Part shown: one piece after another, positions 1 to 4,482 of the stretch
Position numbering within the stretch: the first letter of the stretch is position 1
Layout: every line of letters starts with the position of its first letter
NCBI GenBank assembly: GCA_029553845.1
Contig: JAKPKF010000383.1
Location: 1 to 7,364, forward strand
Reading direction: 5' to 3'
Source of the DNA: a bacterium
Lineage (GTDB): Bacteria; Patescibacteria; Dojkabacteria; SC72
Length of the DNA stretch: 7,364 nucleotides
Notes under the pieces: generated by a model
Database searches by the model: none
Told to the model about the DNA's origin: nothing
Seen by the model: only the letters and a program-made list of their open reading frames with translations
Program-made: the position numbers and the translations under genes

Positions 1-672
1 AGTGCATTGATAACGCTGAAACTTACTAGCAAGAGTATAGACAAACCCTCGCTTATGAAGATGAGTGCCACCACAATGAGGGCAAACACGAGAGCCAGTA
101 TTGTATAAAGAATGATTGGCATGTCCTTTAATCCAAGGTAAAAGTTTGACATAAACACTTTCTAAAATAACAACGTCTTGGATGTTATAAGTAATCATTT
201 CATCCCACGCTTCGCTGTCACCATTCATACATCCAATCCATGTTTGATAACCTGAAGTTTTCATTTTTTCACCTACTCCCAGAGCTTTAACAACATACTC
301 TAGTTTGTTAGATGGAAATTTGAATTGTCGTTTCACTGTTTCTAGTAAGTCTACTTGTTTATATGGAGAGGGTGGCAACATCCCACGGATAATAAACTCT
401 CTATTTAGCCAAGGTATGTCAAAACGTTTACCATTATAAGATACTACGGCATCTGCTTCATCCAATAATTTCCACATCTTCATTAGCATCTTCTTGCTTG
501 AACTATCTCTACGAGAAGCTCGGAAGACTTGAGTTTCACCATGCCATTTAGCAGCCCAACAGAGAATATACCCACTTTCTAATAGGCGTTCTAATGGAAT
601 ATTTTCATCCCAAATTCCCCAAACATGTGCTAGGTTCGGGGCTGTCTCGATATCCAAATGTAATATACGCAA
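1..672 (-). CDS. DEDDy-type 3'-5' exonuclease with C-terminal zinc ribbon (partial, cut by window edge)
   Basis: The open frame runs off the left edge, leaving the first 224 residues. The start is TTG at 672-670: AAAGGA lies 6 nt upstream and the next residues, MRILHLDIETAPN, are the exonuclease I motif. Visible catalytic residues are D7 and E9 (Exo I, LDIET), N80 and D85 (Exo II, YNGKRFD), D108, and Y162 with D166 (Exo III, YNIQD), so the complete DEDDy set of the RNase H-like 3'-5' exonuclease fold is present. A zinc ribbon begins at CPHC (C197, C200), with C223 as third ligand; the fourth should lie outside the window. This ribbon-bearing exonuclease family is common in replication clusters of podoviruses and siphoviruses and is separate from the polymerase proofreading domain, which here is also intact. 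The likely role is cytoplasmic DNA processing, repair or recombination; the substrate cannot be read from the sequence. The gene follows the HNH-like gene directly and is probably co-translated with it. Confidence 0.88.
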   Translation of the reverse strand, partial: MRILHLDIETAPNLAHVWGIWDENIPLERLLESGYILCWAAKWHGETQVFRASRRDSSSKKMLMKMWKLLDEADAVVSYNGKRFDIPWLNREFIIRGMLPPSPYKQVDLLETVKRQFKFPSNKLEYVVKALGVGEKMKTSGYQTWIGCMNGDSEAWDEMITYNIQDVVILESVYVKLLPWIKGHANHSLYNTGSRVCPHCGGTHLHKRGFVYTLASKFQRYQCT

Positions 673-674
673 TT

Positions 675-1199
675 TTAATCCTTTGAGTAGTCTGATTGAA
701 CTTTTTGATAGGCTTGGTCAATATCATAATGTAACCCATCATTCCCATTCTGCATATATTTTAAAATTAATTTCATTTCTTCTATATTTGCATCTCCCTT
801 TAAAACGTTAGCTCTACGAGATATAATAAAAACATTTCCCTTTACATACCCAAGTTCTGGAATAAATCTATCTATACTAGGAGCATTTGGATTATCTAGG
901 GATTCTGAAAATATAGCTATTCCTAGAACAGGGCATACATCTATTAATTCAAAATCTCTCCACGTGATATTAAATGGAAGATTTTTAAGTTTGGCTCTAT
1001 GTTTAGCAGCTCTAACTAATCCTTTTCTATAATCTTGTAAATGATTTTTTTTGTGATTTGGATAAGAACCACCTATTTTTCTTTTATACTCGGCAGAACA
1101 TTTTTTACAATGGTATTGTCTATTGTTTTTCTTATCATGTGCTGAAAAACTAAAATCTTCTAACTGTTTTTCTACCTTACACATATTACAAACTCTCAT
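675..1199 (-). CDS. Zinc-finger HNH-like endonuclease, probably free-standing
   Basis: 174 residues from the ATG at 1199. That start is preferred over the in-frame ATG at 1220 because AGGGGA lies 5 nt upstream and the protein then begins directly with its zinc finger, MRVCNMC. Four cysteines (C4, C7, C31, C34, spaced CxxC...CxxC) suggest one zinc site. Downstream, CPVLGI (about 89-94), then SIDRFIPELGYVKGNV (about 108-123), then ISRRANVLKGDA (about 126-137) match the pattern P-S-(I/L)-D-R-x(5)-G-Y-v-x-G-N-V...S-x-R-A-N-x-x-K seen in phage HNH and endonuclease VII-like proteins, a known but loosely characterised group. The function is inferred: cytoplasmic DNA cleavage, possibly homing or packaging/recombination related. 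No canonical D-H pair is present, so catalysis is uncertain. It overlaps the preceding 66-residue gene by 14 nt. The start region is AT-rich like the rest of the phage, unlike the nearby methyltransferase. Confidence 0.72.
   Translation of the reverse strand: MRVCNMCKVEKQLEDFSFSAHDKKNNRQYHCKKCSAEYKRKIGGSYPNHKKNHLQDYRKGLVRAAKHRAKLKNLPFNITWRDFELIDVCPVLGIAIFSESLDNPNAPSIDRFIPELGYVKGNVFIISRRANVLKGDANIEEMKLILKYMQNGNDGLHYDIDQAYQKVQSDYSKD
679..684 (-). promoter_or_regulatory. Ribosome binding site that fixes a TTG start
   Basis: AAAGGA reads on the minus strand 6 nt before TTG (672-670). No ATG or GTG in that frame lies between the preceding stop and the conserved LDIET motif, so this site decides the unusual TTG start of the exonuclease. 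Confidence 0.7.
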
Positions 1200-1386
1200 A
1201 ATGTTCCCCTGTAGGACCATTTGAACCGATAATGTCCATTCTTTTTTCTTCTAATTTTTCCATACCCTCATTAAACTCTTGTACTGTTATCTTACCAAAG
1301 GCTAGTTTCCAACGTAAGTCTTCTTCTTCTTTGGTAATTTGATACGGACGACGACCACTTCCTTTACCACCATCACTAGATTTCAT
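1186..1386 (-). CDS. Small phage protein of unknown function, 66 aa
   Basis: The frame can be opened at 1410, but the first eight codons (MLGMECSI) are mostly linker between the methyltransferase stop and the duplicated start signal. The real start is most likely ATG at 1386, with GGAG 9 nt upstream, giving MKSSDGGKGSGRRP. The N-terminus is glycine- and lysine-rich (GGKGSGRRP). A helical segment follows (about 24-45, LRWKLAFGKITVQEFNEGME), whose spacing of LxxG-x-IT-x-x-EF resembles the short SHOCT-type helical hairpin; that resemblance is only suggestive. No catalytic motif is seen. It was probably the direct downstream neighbour of the 70-residue gene before the methyltransferase was inserted, because both its RBS and its first codons (MKSS) are duplicated at the methyltransferase start. 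It ends inside the start region of the HNH-like gene. Confidence 0.68.
   Translation of the reverse strand: MKSSDGGKGSGRRPYQITKEEEDLRWKLAFGKITVQEFNEGMEKLEEKRMDIIGSNGPTGEHYESL
1205..1210 (-). promoter_or_regulatory. Strong ribosome binding site selecting the ATG at 1199
   Basis: AGGGGA on the minus strand, 5 nt before the ATG at 1199-1197. It argues against the longer reading from 1220 for the HNH-like protein. Confidence 0.65.
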
Positions 1387-1399
1387 TATTGAACACTCC
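1376..1399 (-). repeat. Direct repeat copy (downstream of methyltransferase), carries RBS and start of the 66-aa gene
   Basis: 24 bp identical to 2219-2242, same orientation, offset exactly 843 bp. Read on the minus strand it runs from GGAG (1399-1396) through CAATAATG to AAATCTAG. Allowing two mismatches, the match extends to 1373-1403 against 2216-2246 (29 of 31). This copy supplies the Shine-Dalgarno sequence and the ATG (1386-1384) of the small downstream gene. Confidence 0.95.
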
Positions 1400-1401
1400 A
1401 T

Positions 1402-1465
1402 GCCTAACATTTACGTCAACGCGGACGCTTCGCCTTCGGCCGCGCGGTGAATTCCGGCGTTATGC
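1402..1465 (-). other. attC-like recombination site at the 3' end of the methyltransferase cassette
   Basis: 64 bp. On the minus strand: R'' GCATAAC (1465-1459), unpaired spacer (1458-1451), L'' TCACCGCG (1450-1443), variable loop with a small GCC-TTC-GGC type hairpin, L' CGCGTTGA (1423-1416), spacer (1415-1409), R' GTTAGGC (1408-1402). R' fits GTTRRRY. R'' and R' pair at 6 of 7 positions and L'' with L' at 7 of 8, with a mismatch in the L stem and unpaired spacers between the R and L stems, which is the usual attC architecture. The order and spacing resemble the roughly 60-bp sites of aadA-type cassettes rather than the longer Vibrio repeats. The site also encodes the last residues of the methyltransferase and contains its stop codon (1413-1411). 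Confidence 0.78.
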
Positions 1466-2180
1466 CCCTCAATCCTATTCCGAGCAATCTCAAAGTATTT
1501 TTGGTCTTTCTCAATCCCGATGAAATTGCGCCCCGTATTCAGGCAGGCTATGCCCGTTGTTCCGCTACCCATGCAATTGTCCAGCACCGTCTCGCCTTCG
1601 TTGGTGTAGGTGCGGATAAGGTACTCGCACAGGGAACCGGGCTTTTGTGTTGGGTGAATCCTTGAGTAATTATCTACCGTGTCAAAAGCGATGGTATTTT
1701 TCGGGAACCGCGTTGTGTCGCCGCCCTTGTAATCAACCTTGCTTTTACCGTGGTAAATGTTTCCGGTATTTCTACCCTTACCGCTATTTGTTGCAACATG
1801 CCCTGTTGTTTTTTGCGGATTGTACGTTCCGCGAGGTAACCCAAAAACATGAATATTTTCAGTGTAACGAATCGGCATACGTTTCGCGTGCAAAAAGTTT
1901 GTCCCAGTGTTTTTAATCCACGTCCAGTCATAGCGGTAGTGTTTTAAGTTGCTCACTCGCAGCAATGAACTAAACGGCTCCGACCCAAACAACACAATCG
2001 CCCCGTTCGGCTTAATCACGCGCTTGTAGTGCGCCCATAGCGAATCGAAAGGTATTACCGTATCCCACTTGCAGGCAGTCGTCCCATAAGGCAGGTCGCA
2101 CAAGATCATATCTACCGACCCATCTGGTATATGTGCCATTAAATCGAGGCAATCCCCATGCCATAGCGTAAGGGGCATAA
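1408..2180 (-). mobile_element. Integron-type gene cassette carrying a DNA methyltransferase
   Basis: A 773-bp unit bounded by two G|TT core points. It starts TTATGCCCC at 2180 and ends at the G of GTTAGGC at 1408. As in integron cassettes, it holds one gene whose native ATG (2178) is two bases inside the boundary, it ends with a folded recombination site (1402-1465), and its R'' box GCATAAC is the perfect reverse complement of its own first bases; here the complementarity reaches 11 nt (GTTATGCCCCT against AGGGGCATAAC). G+C is about 50% (390 of 780 bases counted in 1441-2220), against about one third in flanking phage genes. No integron integrase gene is in the window. Cassettes normally live in integron arrays on chromosomes, plasmids or transposons, so the position inside a phage replication operon is unusual. 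The identification rests on motif and structure reading only. Confidence 0.75.
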
Positions 2181-2229
2181 CCCTTCGGTCAAGCGGACTT
2201 GCCGCCTGCGTCGCTTCGCTAGATTTCAT
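1411..2229 (-). CDS. DNA adenine-N6 (or cytosine-N4) methyltransferase, beta-class motif order, solitary
   Basis: 272 residues. It transfers a methyl group from S-adenosylmethionine to an exocyclic amino group in DNA. The catalytic motif IV DLPYG (45-49) comes first, HPTQKP (192-197) is the usual motif before the cofactor site, and motif I DNCMGSGTTG (217-226) follows with IGIEKD; this order is typical of the beta class of the N6/N4 methyltransferase family. Target specificity cannot be read. No restriction enzyme gene is adjacent, so it is an orphan enzyme; a role in protecting phage DNA from restriction is plausible inference. Residues 1-17 (MKSSEATQAASPLDRRV) appear to be an added leader: MKSS comes from the duplicated phage start and the rest from an attC remnant. 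The native start is probably M18 (ATG 2178). The last residues (about GHNAGIHRAAEGEASALT) are encoded by the attC-like site. The start overlaps the upstream stop as TAATG. Confidence 0.93.
   Translation of the reverse strand: MKSSEATQAASPLDRRVMPLTLWHGDCLDLMAHIPDGSVDMILCDLPYGTTACKWDTVIPFDSLWAHYKRVIKPNGAIVLFGSEPFSSLLRVSNLKHYRYDWTWIKNTGTNFLHAKRMPIRYTENIHVFGLPRGTYNPQKTTGHVATNSGKGRNTGNIYHGKSKVDYKGGDTTRFPKNTIAFDTVDNYSRIHPTQKPGSLCEYLIRTYTNEGETVLDNCMGSGTTGIACLNTGRNFIGIEKDQKYFEIARNRIEGHNAGIHRAAEGEASALT
2175..2220 (-). other. Remnant of a second attC-like site (3' half) upstream of the cassette
   Basis: On the minus strand this reads GCGAAGCG..., then GTCCGCTTGACC, then GTTATGC (2181-2175). The segment GTCCGC-TTGAC followed by a 6-7 nt spacer and GTTA-x-GC closely parallels the L'-R' half of the complete site at 1402-1465 (GTCCGCGTTGAC...GTTAGGC). 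A short stem CAGGCGG/CCGCTTG (one G-T pair) is possible. No R'' box that pairs with GTTATGC lies upstream; the sequence changes directly to the 24-bp phage repeat. This suggests the captured fragment began within the attC of a preceding cassette. Confidence 0.6.
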
Positions 2230-2242
2230 TATTGAACACTCC
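2219..2242 (-). repeat. Direct repeat copy (upstream of methyltransferase), carries RBS and start of the methyltransferase
   Basis: Second copy of the 24-bp repeat. On the minus strand it holds GGAG (2242-2239), the stop codon of the 70-aa gene and the ATG at 2229 in a TAATG overlap, then AAATCTAG. As a result the methyltransferase frame begins with the same MKSS residues as the small gene 843 bp downstream. Confidence 0.95.
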
Positions 2243-2441
2243 CTGCATCTGTATTGACTAAAAAGTCAAGTTGTTGTTGGTTTTCATATGGCTCTTCTAC
2301 TTCTTTTATATCTACTAGACCAGCCGCCATTAGATTATTAATGGCATAGGTTAATAGGAAACTCATTTGAGAGGCTGAAACATTCCACTCACTAGAGAAA
2401 TTTCCATCACTTTGTTTTGTTACTTTTTTTACTATCAGCAT
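2229..2441 (-). CDS. Small phage protein of unknown function, 70 aa
   Basis: Starts at ATG 2441 with a purine-rich GAAAGAAG stretch about 4 nt upstream, and ends ...DAGSVQ with a TAA that overlaps the methyltransferase ATG. The first 35 nt overlap the end of the HNH gene. The middle (about 23-45, ASQMSFLLTYAINNLMAAGL) reads as an amphipathic helix, followed by an acidic segment (KEVEEPYE). There is no signal peptide, cysteine pair or catalytic motif. The family is not recognised. Its final codons lie next to the 24-bp repeat, so before the methyltransferase insertion it most likely abutted the 66-aa gene through the same TAATG junction. Confidence 0.7.
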   Translation of the reverse strand: MLIVKKVTKQSDGNFSSEWNVSASQMSFLLTYAINNLMAAGLVDIKEVEEPYENQQQLDFLVNTDAGSVQ

Positions 2442-2805
2442 TTGTCTTCTTTCTGGAATTGTTTTCCATTTTTGTTTTTATGTCATGGCATTTAGAGCAG
2501 AGCACTTGTAAATTGTCTTTGGTACAGAATAGATTTAGTATAAAGTCATCCCAAGTAGTAAACCCAACTTTAGGGTCTACCACTGGTTTAACATGGTCTA
2601 CATTTACATCTTTTCCTGGAAACACCATCTGGCAAGCATTACAGCGATAGTGACTACTAACTCTTTTTGTTTTTTCATTTAATCTTTTATCTACAAATGC
2701 CTCTTGAAGACATTCATACTTAGGTGGAAACCTTCGATAACCTCCTCGTAAGACACTTGTAATAAAACTCTTTAATCTCCCAGCAGTCCATGTGGTGGTT
2801 GCCAT
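2407..2805 (-). CDS. HNH endonuclease
   Basis: 132 residues. It shows a zinc-supported HNH (beta-beta-alpha metal) nuclease core: C55 and C58 in YRCNAC, D70-H71 in VDHVKPV, N98 in KDNLQVLC, then C103, C106 and H107 in CSKCHDIKT. The four cysteines bind a structural zinc and H71 and H107 are the expected catalytic and metal ligands. An N-terminal basic region (about 5-40, TWTAGRLKSFITSVLRGGYRRFPPKY) is shared with a widespread group of phage HNH proteins in replication modules. The tail (about 112-132) is very rich in K and N. It probably nicks or cuts double-stranded DNA in the cytoplasm; whether it homes, resolves junctions or has another role is not shown. It starts at ATG 2805 behind GGGGAG and overlaps the preceding exonuclease gene by 34 nt. 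Confidence 0.85.
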   Translation of the reverse strand: MATTTWTAGRLKSFITSVLRGGYRRFPPKYECLQEAFVDKRLNEKTKRVSSHYRCNACQMVFPGKDVNVDHVKPVVDPKVGFTTWDDFILNLFCTKDNLQVLCSKCHDIKTKMENNSRKKTNADSKKSNKTK

Positions 2806-3527
2806 ATCTCCCCAATCTCTGACCTAATTTTAAGCTGTTGTCCTGAAAGAGTAATCATTTTAATCATTCTCTCTTCTTCAACATCTGTCCATTCTTCATA
2901 CTGGTCAGCCCATTCTGTTTGAAGGTAGCCTCGATAAGTATCTACTACTTTATTCCAATACTTCTCATGACTTTCACCCCATAAACCATCTAAAATTTTA
3001 TCTGATTTAGCTGTTCCTACACCAGTAATACCAAAGATATTATCTACTCTATCCCCCATTAACAACTGTTTATAGAAGAAATGTCTTGCATCTTCTTCAG
3101 TTGTATGAAAGACTTTCTCTTTTACAAAGTCAAACTTATCACCTTTTACACCATAAAGAATGTCTTTATCAATTGTACAGGCAGTTGTGTTTGTTAAAGT
3201 ATTTTGAGCAATTCCAATAAGGTCATCAGCTTCCTCACCAATCCCCTCCACAGCTCCCCAGACATCAATTAAGTATTGTCTAAGGAAAGCATAATGGACT
3301 GGTTTTTCTTGCTTCCTATGTGCCTTATAATCAGGATTAAGCTTAGCTCTAAAGCTATCAGCTCTACCACATGAGAGGAAAATAGATACTTGTGTTGCTT
3401 TGATTGTATCTAAAATCCTCTGGATTAACTCTTCCATTCTAAACTGAGCAACTTCCTCAGTCTCTTCATTAGTGGTATAACCTACTCGATATAGCAGTAT
3501 ATCGCCATCTAGGAGGGCATGGTTCAT
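2772..3527 (-). CDS. 5'-3' exonuclease / flap endonuclease (PIN-like, T7 gp6 / T5 FEN family)
   Basis: 251 residues. It removes RNA primers and flaps during phage replication, and in T7-like phages also degrades host DNA. Metal-binding acidic residues are D7 and D9 (LLDGDIL), E99, D101 and D102 (EEADDLIG), D120 and D122 (TIDKDIL), and D159 and D162 (MGDRVDNI). The segment FRAKLNPDYKAHRK (59-72) matches the conserved R-x-x-x-x-P-x-Y-K-x-x-R helical arch region. GDRVDNIFGITGVGTAKSDKI (158-178) is the helix-three-turn-helix DNA-binding element. The length is typical for phage FEN proteins. The start ATG overlaps the stop of the exported-protein gene (ATGA) and has no good Shine-Dalgarno sequence, so translation is probably coupled. 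The 3' end overlaps the HNH gene. Confidence 0.93.
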   Translation of the reverse strand: MNHALLDGDILLYRVGYTTNEETEEVAQFRMEELIQRILDTIKATQVSIFLSCGRADSFRAKLNPDYKAHRKQEKPVHYAFLRQYLIDVWGAVEGIGEEADDLIGIAQNTLTNTTACTIDKDILYGVKGDKFDFVKEKVFHTTEEDARHFFYKQLLMGDRVDNIFGITGVGTAKSDKILDGLWGESHEKYWNKVVDTYRGYLQTEWADQYEEWTDVEEERMIKMITLSGQQLKIRSEIGEIWQPPHGLLGD

Positions 3528-3844
3528 AGTGAAGGCTTAATTAAAGGTGGAGCGTCTTCTGGACGGACAAGAAAATAATTTGCTGGGATTGTAGTGGTGT
3601 CACCACCAACCCATTGGATTATAATATCATTCTCATCTTTCTTTTTAAAACAACCAAACAAAAACTGACCATCAATTCGTTTAGCTACAGCACCAAAGGG
3701 ATACTCTTTAACAAGTTCCTTATGGGGACATGGAACATTGGCTATGGAGATTGTTACATTCTCATTGTATTTATAATTCAATACTTTTGATTCTGCCCAA
3801 GCCGTGCTTGATGATAGTAGTAATAAACTTAATAAAAGTTTCAT
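3524..3844 (-). CDS. Small exported (periplasmic) protein of unknown function
   Basis: 106 residues with a clear Sec signal peptide: MK, then a leucine/serine-rich hydrophobic core (about 3-14), then TAWA before E18, fitting an A-x-A cleavage site. The mature part, about 89 residues, has two cysteines (in VPCPHKE and FGCFKK) that could form a disulfide, and a pattern C-P...A-x-A...G-C...I-I-W-x-G-G-D...P-A-x-x-F that resembles small secreted proteins found in many phage genomes without known function. It has no lipobox and no further membrane segment. An RBS (AAAGGA) lies about 5 nt before ATG 3844. It sits between SSB and the flap exonuclease, so it is expressed with replication genes early in infection. 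A role in the envelope, for example superinfection exclusion, is possible but nothing in the sequence shows it. Confidence 0.8.
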   Translation of the reverse strand: MKLLLSLLLLSSSTAWAESKVLNYKYNENVTISIANVPCPHKELVKEYPFGAVAKRIDGQFLFGCFKKKDENDIIIQWVGGDTTTIPANYFLVRPEDAPPLIKPSL

Positions 3845-3859
3845 CTGTTTCCTTTCTTA

Positions 3860-4417
3860 TTAATAGGGCACGTCTTCAGCTAGTTCTGCAATAGCTTCAG
3901 TACCACGTTTTTGTTCAAACACAAAGTCTGTTAATTCGTCAGCTAGAGCTTTGACTGCTTCTTTATCAACCGCCTTTGCACCTACCGTTAAGATAGCAAC
4001 TGCGGCAGAAAGAGAGGATTGACGAACGATGAGGCGTTGTCTTGCTGTTCGTTCCTCTTTACCTTCATAATCCCGTGCTGCATAGGCATTTCCGCTAGTC
4101 GCACTTCCCTTTGTTTGACTAGGGCTTGCTGGGAGGCTAGGCGTGCCTTCCGCCCACCCTTTAGTGATGGACTTGACATCATAAAAACCCGCATCATTCT
4201 TCTCCTGCACCAATGTAAACTGGTCTCCACCAGCTAATTCTTCTAAAACTTTCTTAAGTGGAGCATTAAAGCGTAAACCTTGAATTGGTTTAGCAATGGT
4301 GCGAACATCACCACCATCTGATTTATAGATGAGTTCCCATCCTTTATAGCTACCACCACCATTTTTCTTAACATCTGTTTCTACTGCTACTGATATAACT
4401 GTGCCTAATACTTGCAT
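3860..4417 (-). CDS. Probable single-stranded DNA-binding protein (OB-fold, acidic tail)
   Basis: 185 residues. The N-terminal part (about 1-87) is rich in beta strands (GTVISVAVETDV, YKGWELIYKS, DVRTIAKPI, FTLVQEKNDAGFYDVKSI), consistent with an OB fold. A low-complexity linker follows (about 88-112, rich in S, T, P, G, A), then a helical region (about 120-180). The last residues, AELAEDVPY, recall the acidic SSB tip that ends in DDDIPF in E. coli SSB, where it recruits partner proteins. Family identity is inferred from fold pattern, tail and position next to polymerase and flap exonuclease; another replication accessory protein is possible. The start at ATG 4417 is supported by AGGAG 5 nt upstream. 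It is the first gene after the promoter at 4446-4482. Confidence 0.7.
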   Translation of the reverse strand: MQVLGTVISVAVETDVKKNGGGSYKGWELIYKSDGGDVRTIAKPIQGLRFNAPLKKVLEELAGGDQFTLVQEKNDAGFYDVKSITKGWAEGTPSLPASPSQTKGSATSGNAYAARDYEGKEERTARQRLIVRQSSLSAAVAILTVGAKAVDKEAVKALADELTDFVFEQKRGTEAIAELAEDVPY

Positions 4418-4445
4418 AACATCTCCTGTTTAAAATTTCACTTCA

Positions 4446-4482
4446 TATTAATAGTATATCATACTATTCAACTACTTGTCAA
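4446..4482 (-). promoter_or_regulatory. Sigma-70-type promoter for the SSB operon segment
   Basis: On the minus strand, TTGACA (4482-4477, perfect -35), an 18-nt spacer, and TATACT (4458-4453, 5 of 6 against TATAAT) preceded by TG one base upstream, which forms an extended -10. The expected transcript start is near 4446, leaving a leader of about 30 nt before the AGGAG and ATG of the SSB-like gene. The -35 box lies inside the last codons of the polymerase gene. This is the only clear promoter in the window and suggests that host RNA polymerase can transcribe SSB and the downstream genes independently of helicase and polymerase. Confidence 0.7.
4450..4468 (-). promoter_or_regulatory. Palindrome overlapping the -10 box, candidate operator
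   Basis: AATAGTATGATATACTATT on the minus strand: perfect 8-bp arms (AATAGTAT and ATACTATT) around a 3-bp centre. The right arm contains most of the -10 hexamer, so a bound dimeric repressor would block the promoter. No repressor gene is in the window, and part of the symmetry could simply follow from AT-rich promoter sequence. Confidence 0.45.

Noticed and set aside
1186..1410. Longer reading of the small gene from ATG 1410 (MLGMECSI...).
   Set aside because: The extra codons are attC core and linker, and no RBS fits that ATG. GGAG stands before ATG 1386, whose codons match the duplicated phage start.
1447..1931. Open frames on the plus strand and alternative minus frames across the methyltransferase.
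   Set aside because: They are shadows of the methyltransferase gene, with no RBS, no recognisable motif and overlap over their full length.
1411..2229. Methyltransferase plus HNH genes as a restriction-modification pair.
   Set aside because: The HNH genes have the composition of the phage, belong to families usual in phage replication modules, and lie outside the inserted segment, so nothing ties them to the methyltransferase as its restriction partner.
3487..3504. Palindrome CGATATA-GCAG-TATATCG near the start of the flap exonuclease gene.
   Set aside because: It falls in conserved codons (D-I-L-L-Y-R), with 7-bp arms that could arise by chance; no promoter elements are around it.
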